Shown piece by piece: positions 61,101 through 64,000 of a DNA stretch of 64,000 nt. The notes below the pieces were generated by a model. The model ran no database searches and had not been told where the DNA came from. It worked only from the letters and a program-made list of their open reading frames with translations. Location of the stretch: NCBI RefSeq assembly GCF_037975245.1, contig NC_092579.1, positions 20,530,666 through 20,594,665 on the forward strand, given 5' to 3'. Both the position numbers and the translations under genes were made by a program. This stretch comes from Apostichopus japonicus. Lineage: Eukaryota > Echinodermata > Holothuroidea > Aspidochirotida > Stichopodidae. Numbering within the stretch: the first letter of the stretch is position 1; each line of letters opens with the position of its first letter.

Positions 61101-62489
61101 AGGAAAGGAAGCCAGCAAGAGAATCACTGCTAAGTACCACCTGATTTAAGTACAATTATGGAAATATATGGTAACCTTTTTACACAGGGTGAGCATAATT
61201 AGGCTGAGAATGTTCTCCAAAAGTGATAATAATTCACTTTAGTGAGTATTATCATAAATTTGTTATTGAATTTTGAAGATATCTTAAATGCCAATAGAGA
61301 GACTTTAGTTTTGACCACATATTCATTAAAGTAGGTTTTATGATGGTGCTGATTTGATGTTGTAGCAATTATAGTGCATTATAGACAAAACTAACACATT
61401 CACAAAATATAATTTATTTATCTTGTTCTGTCTCTGACATGCATTATGAACAGTTAGGTTAATTACTGGAGCCAACCTCATTGCATATAACATCATATTT
61501 CATTTTCCTTTACGACAGCTCAAGGACATTCAAGTGAAAGGATTTGAAAATTATGCAGAATGTGTCAATGTAATGTTCCTGCAGAAACGAAACTTGTACA
61601 AGAAAGCGATGTTTCAAGCTTTTACGGTATTTTCACTGTCAAATTTATTTCTACTTCAAGTTATTGAATTGTTTCAGTTATATATCTCCCTTGAAACCCT
61701 ATGACTCTGTTGTTTTGTAATTTAAAACATAGTGTCATAAATTCAAAATTTGAAAATGATCAACTCAATAGCCTGTATTACCCAAATACCTGGGGGAGGG
61801 GGGGGTAGAGGTTGAGAAGGGGTGTATCTCACCCTGATACACTATAGAAGCCTTGTCTCTGTACCCCACTGTAATGACCCTCTCTGAGCATCCCTTGAAC
61901 CTGTGTGGACAAGTGTATATTACACAACATTTTCTTGCCATGAGAAGTACATATTGGATTTTGAAGCATTTCATGTACAATTGTTTTTTTTTTTTATGGG
62001 GGGGGTGTTTCATACCTCCACAGCAAAACCACAACAAGGAGCCAAAATGGGATTTTCTTTTCCCCCATGAGAACATCTTTAATTTGAACTAAATGCTCAC
62101 AGGTGAAATCTGTTGAACTCATCTAATTATTACAGCCACTTGACTGTAGCCATTAAAAAAAAATTAACATCAACAGATTTATGTCTCATTTTGTCACAGT
62201 ACATGAGATATCACTTTAATACCCTGTTTACATGAATTCAATCATCCTAGTGTCCTCAACAGCTAAATGTGTTGCCTTATGTTAATTTCTTGAATCAATC
62301 AATAATCTTCATATCAGTTGGCAGCTGCTCAGATGCAGAAGACTTTCAACGATGAAGTGAAGGAGTACCCGTCAAAAGATGCTTCAGATGAAGAGAAACG
62401 AAACTTTGAAGAGACTTTCCATGAAATGAAATCTTGGGCAGACGGAGGCTTTGCTCCGTTAGGACCAAAGGGGTTATTACCTCTGCCAG
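49137..62489 (+). CDS. DNMT3: DNMT3-type DNA (cytosine-5) methyltransferase, N-terminal half with PWWP domain
   Basis: De novo DNA methyltransferase acting in the nucleus. Proposed exons: 49137-49145, 50930-50968 (optional copies 51624-51666, 52347-52387), 53804-53905, 57154-58440, 59132-59245, 59771-59851, 60185-60262, 60659-60814, 61519-61626, 62318-62489. All after the micro-exons are phase 0, and the last ends in phase 1 with the gene continuing past the window. With the first micro-exon, 715 residues are present: a basic N-terminus, about 430 disordered residues, Ser/Pro/Lys linkers, then the PWWP domain at about 572-660 (LVWGHMKGFPWWPG; cage residues F586, W589, D617 as in DNMT3A), and the linker ADGGFAPLGPKGLLPLPG that precedes the ADD domain in DNMT3A/B. 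ADD and catalytic motifs are not in view. The first two exons are less certain than the rest. Confidence 0.88.
50930..50968 (+). CDS. DNMT3: DNMT3 micro-exon, copy 1 (39 nt)
   Basis: Acceptor TTTGTTTGTAG, donor GTCAGT. Phase 0 to phase 0: KVTHSAVPLSQKK. It is the only copy whose length keeps the frame from MKQ to RLREIYLTW by itself. Confidence 0.5.
51624..51666 (+). CDS. DNMT3: DNMT3 micro-exon, copy 2 (43 nt)
   Basis: Acceptor TTGTTTGTAG, donor GTCTGT. Read backwards from its donor in phase 0 it gives HSAVPMPKKK, matching copy 1, and it contains an in-frame ATG. From an upstream phase-0 exon it reads KVTHTFSSAYAQEK and shifts frame unless copy 3 follows. Confidence 0.4.
52347..52387 (+). 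CDS. DNMT3: DNMT3 micro-exon, copy 3 (41 nt)
   Basis: Acceptor GTTTGTTTGTAG, donor GTCTGT. Phase 0 at its donor gives HSTMPLPQKK with an in-frame ATG (MPLPQKK). Joined after copy 2 it restores the frame, since 43 plus 41 is divisible by three. Confidence 0.4.
52745..52783 (+). repeat. G-rich simple repeat
   Basis: A G run followed by GTGGTGGGGGTGGTGGGGGA in the DNMT3 intron; several runs of three or more Gs. Confidence 0.85.
53804..53905 (+). CDS. DNMT3: DNMT3 exon, basic N-terminal segment
   Basis: Acceptor GTTCTTCCTTCAG, donor GTTAGT. 34 codons: RLREIYLTWNLAKRRKYDP, then MISLKYGPVFLKKLQ. Phase 0 on both sides and the only fully open frame. The basic cluster could bind DNA or act as a nuclear signal (inference). 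Confidence 0.75.
53906..55389. other. DNMT3 intron segment with (TA)n
   Basis: A (TA)n microsatellite lies at about 54590-54675. The GC-richer patch 55075-55225 (GGTCCAGGGGCATTG ...) looks like part of a dispersed repeat, but ends are unclear. Confidence 0.45.
55390..56170 (+). repeat. diverged tandem repeat with AGGTCA half-sites
   Basis: Five to six units of about 125-141 bp. Landmarks GTAAACACGATATCTCAAGA, TTGGTATGTTGGTAGCCCTT and CATGGAGGTCAAAGGTCA recur with GTAAACA at about 55398, 55526, 55651, 55789 and 55930. Perfect AGGTCAAAGGTCA direct repeats occur at 55614, 55749 and 56142. Decayed units reach back to about 54500. Confidence 0.9.
57154..58440 (+). CDS. DNMT3: DNMT3 large disordered exon
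   Basis: 429 codons, acceptor CATCCTTTAG, donor GTGAGT. Opens RSAGGLPSGTTSNEAS. Rich in Ser, Glu, Lys and Arg with many charged clusters (RSKRNLKDEGKRGRSEED, RRKRRAPQ, KRKTARKK), with no folded domain recognised. Higher GC than the flanking introns. Reading it from the internal GTG at 57208 would miss 18 upstream codons. Confidence 0.88.
58441..59131. other. DNMT3 intron after the large exon
   Basis: No repeat or exon recognised. Confidence 0.5.
59132..59245 (+). CDS. DNMT3: DNMT3 exon, Lys/Pro linker
   Basis: Acceptor TTATTATTTAG, donor GTAATA. 38 codons ending SARSKKKKPPEK. Phase 0 on both sides. Confidence 0.8.
59771..59851 (+). CDS. DNMT3: DNMT3 exon, linker
   Basis: Acceptor GTAAATATCAG, donor GTGAGT. 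27 codons (SMPSAKPDGSNMTPASRVI ...). Phase 0. Confidence 0.8.
60185..60262 (+). CDS. DNMT3: DNMT3 exon, linker before PWWP
   Basis: Acceptor TTTGTTTGTAG, donor GTGAGT. 26 codons, Pro/Ser/Thr rich (PSPLATTPNANQQPSTSKSA ...). Phase 0. Confidence 0.8.
60659..60814 (+). CDS. DNMT3: DNMT3 exon, PWWP domain core
   Basis: Acceptor CATATGTGCAG, donor GTAAAC. Encodes FALGQLVWGHMKGFPWWPG and IIQWFGDMKFSQ. It has the canonical PWWP tetrad (DNMT3A itself has SWWP) and the aromatic cage that reads methylated H3K36. Confidence 0.96.
61519..61626 (+). CDS. DNMT3: DNMT3 exon, PWWP C-terminal helices
   Basis: Acceptor TACGACAG, donor GTATTT. Encodes GFENYAECVNVMFLQKRNLY and KKAMFQAFT, aligning with the post-barrel helices of the DNMT3A PWWP domain. 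Confidence 0.92.
62318..62489 (+). CDS. DNMT3: DNMT3 exon, linker to ADD domain
   Basis: Acceptor CATATCAG, donor GTAATG. Ends MKSWADGGFAPLGPKGLLPLP and G (phase 1); the GGF.P.GPKGL pattern is specific to DNMT3 between PWWP and ADD. Confidence 0.93.
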
Positions 62490-62704
62490 GTAATGAAAAA
62501 TTTTAACTTTTTTTCCTTTCTTTTACCTTGGGATTTCACTTTCTTTGTTTTATCTTTAGTGGCAAGAGCAAAGAAGTTAAGGGATTCAAACCATTTACAA
62601 GCCCAGCGCTTTGGTTGAATCCCAATCTAGCCATAAATTTCTCTGCTCTTTTCCATTGCCTAAATTCCCCAGTCAGTTTTCCATTATACATTTCCTTATA
62701 TATA

Positions 62705-63429
62705 CAGGGATGTAAGTCTTCCGGATTTTTACGGAAATCCGTTTTTTTTTTTGTAATTCCAATAAGTCTTCCGTATTTTTACGGAAATCCGTTTTTTTTT
62801 TAAATTCCAATAAAGTTCCACAAAATTGTTCGAATATCAAAGACACAACGCGGCAAAAATGCCTGGCCCGTTGTAGCAAGCTAACTTCAATTTTCACTCA
62901 TCGATCACTCAAAATACCATTTCCAGTTTCGCATCATCGCATTGCACTGTACAACGTTGTGCCATGTGAATATCGTTGCGTACGTGCGAACTTCAAATCG
63001 CTATAGCTCATTTCTGTCGTTGAAAAACCTTGCCTAATTCATGTTGATTGGACTGCTAATTAATATCTTCGTAACTGCTGGTGCTCGACAAAAGTTTTGG
63101 AATTAACGCTTGTGATATTTGTGAGCGGCGGAAATCTACGGGATACGCAAATGAAAGTCGATATTTGTGATCGCATTCGAATGTGAGACTGTTTTTTATT
63201 CCGTAGTTCGCTGCGACGTATTCGTAACTTTGAGCTAGCCTAACATAACGATAGTGTGTAAGTAGTAAGAACTAGGGGTAAGATGTGTTAGCGCTAATAC
63301 TTCTGAGCTAGCCTAACATAACGATAGTGTGTAAGTAGTCAGAGCTAGGAGTAGGATGTGTTAGGACGGCATTCACCTGGGGTCTCCGAATATTTTTTCC
63401 GGTTTTTTTTTTGGGCTGCACTTACATCC

Positions 63430-63432
<3 letters not shown>
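62705..63432. mobile_element. CAGGG-ended hAT-like element
   Basis: 728 bp in the DNMT3 intron after the PWWP exons. Left end CAGGGATGTAAGT, right end ACTTACATCCCTG, exact 13-bp inverted repeats. Flanked by TATATATA on both sides, consistent with an 8-bp target duplication in a (TA)n tract. Contains two copies of TTTTTACGGAAATCCG and a tandem pair near 63231 and 63303 (GAGCTAGCCTAACATAACGA). No transposase. Confidence 0.85.
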
Positions 63433-63468
<36 letters not shown>

Positions 63469-63470
63469 AC
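63433..63470. repeat. (TA)n microsatellite
   Basis: About 30 bp of TA between the hAT-like element and the Penelope-like element. It may have served as target for both. Confidence 0.9.
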
Positions 63471-64000
63471 GCAATCAACGCATGAACCTCATCAGCCGAG
63501 AATCGACTCTGGAACCCACCAACGACGTCACTAACACCGACCGCATTCCCCTCACACTTCCTTTCCATCCCTTATTACAACACATTCGCCACACCGTATA
63601 CAGGAACTTCAAAACTCTCACACGTGACCCCACCACCAAGGAAGTTTTCACGGAGATGCCTATTACAGCTTACAAGCGACTGAACAACCTGGCGGATCAT
63701 TTGGTGAGCGCATCGCATCCTCAGCCCATCCCTGTCGACACTCCCGGCACCTACCCTTGTAACCGTAGTAGATGTAATACCTGCAAATATGTCACCTCAA
63801 ATACTATGCTTCGTATCACTGGCCCTAAAAACTCTTTTATAATTAAACATTACTTTTCTTGTATTTCCACTAATGTAATTTATGTTATCATATGTAAACG
63901 TTGTAATTTACTTTACATAGGTGAAACCAAGCGAAGACTGGCAGATCGTATTACCGAACACTTACGCTCCATCAAATCCAAGTTTCCTGGTTACCCTGTT
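63471..64000 (+). mobile_element. Penelope-like element, C-terminal region with GIY-YIG endonuclease (partial)
   Basis: An open frame runs from about 63472 to the window edge without a stop. It shows LTLPFHPLLQHIRHTVYRNF, then YKRLNNLADHLVSA, a Cys cluster YPCNRSRCNTCKYV, and the GIY-YIG signature YVIICKRCNLLYIGETKRRL followed by ADRITEHLRSI. This order (linker, Cys cluster, GIY-YIG) is that of Penelope-like retroelements after their reverse transcriptase. The RT is absent, so the copy is 5' truncated, as if inserted into the (TA)n tract. It lies in a DNMT3 intron and continues beyond the window. Confidence 0.9.

Overview
The window is animal nuclear DNA: AT-rich, full of GT-AG introns, minisatellites, retroelement fragments and small inverted-repeat transposons. 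Nothing bacterial or viral is visible. The gene set (lysosomal fucosidase, mitochondrial GABA transaminase, DNMT3-type DNA methyltransferase), CR1/L2-like LINE tails, a GIY-YIG Penelope-like element and frequent TAGGCCTA words suggest an invertebrate deuterostome. An echinoderm is my best guess; this is inference, not proof.

Three genes lie head to tail on the + strand. (1) 1-8100: the 3' half of an alpha-L-fucosidase gene (GH29); five coding exons between 579 and 7492, with the upstream exons outside the window. (2) 12640-45360: a complete 4-aminobutyrate aminotransferase (ABAT) gene. Fifteen exons between 13170 and 43347 join without a phase error into 498 codons, with Fe-S cysteines, PLP lysine and substrate arginines all in place. 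(3) 48985-window end: the 5' half of a DNMT3 gene. It has a likely promoter, a tiny first coding exon, a triplicated micro-exon cassette, a large disordered N-terminal exon and the PWWP domain; the ADD and methyltransferase domains must lie beyond 64000. The three genes share no evident pathway.

Between and inside the genes are: a 43-bp minisatellite built from splice-acceptor-like units that runs into a fucosidase exon; a 28-bp minisatellite; a 30-bp minisatellite with a 300-bp higher-order period; a (TTCCC)n array of about 500 bp in an ABAT intron; five copies of a 351-380 bp inverted-repeat element with TTAA ends; three elements with CAGGG or CATAG inverted termini, one flanked by a clean 8-bp target duplication; two 3'-terminal LINE fragments; three Penelope-type hammerhead-like motifs; and the C-terminal part of a Penelope-like element at the right edge.

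The most unusual feature is the tandem triplication (50412-52500) in the 5' part of DNMT3. Each unit carries a 39-43 nt micro-exon with splice signals. All three keep one reading frame at their 3' end, but their 5' lengths differ in all three phases, so exon choice would decide whether the upstream ATG stays in frame.
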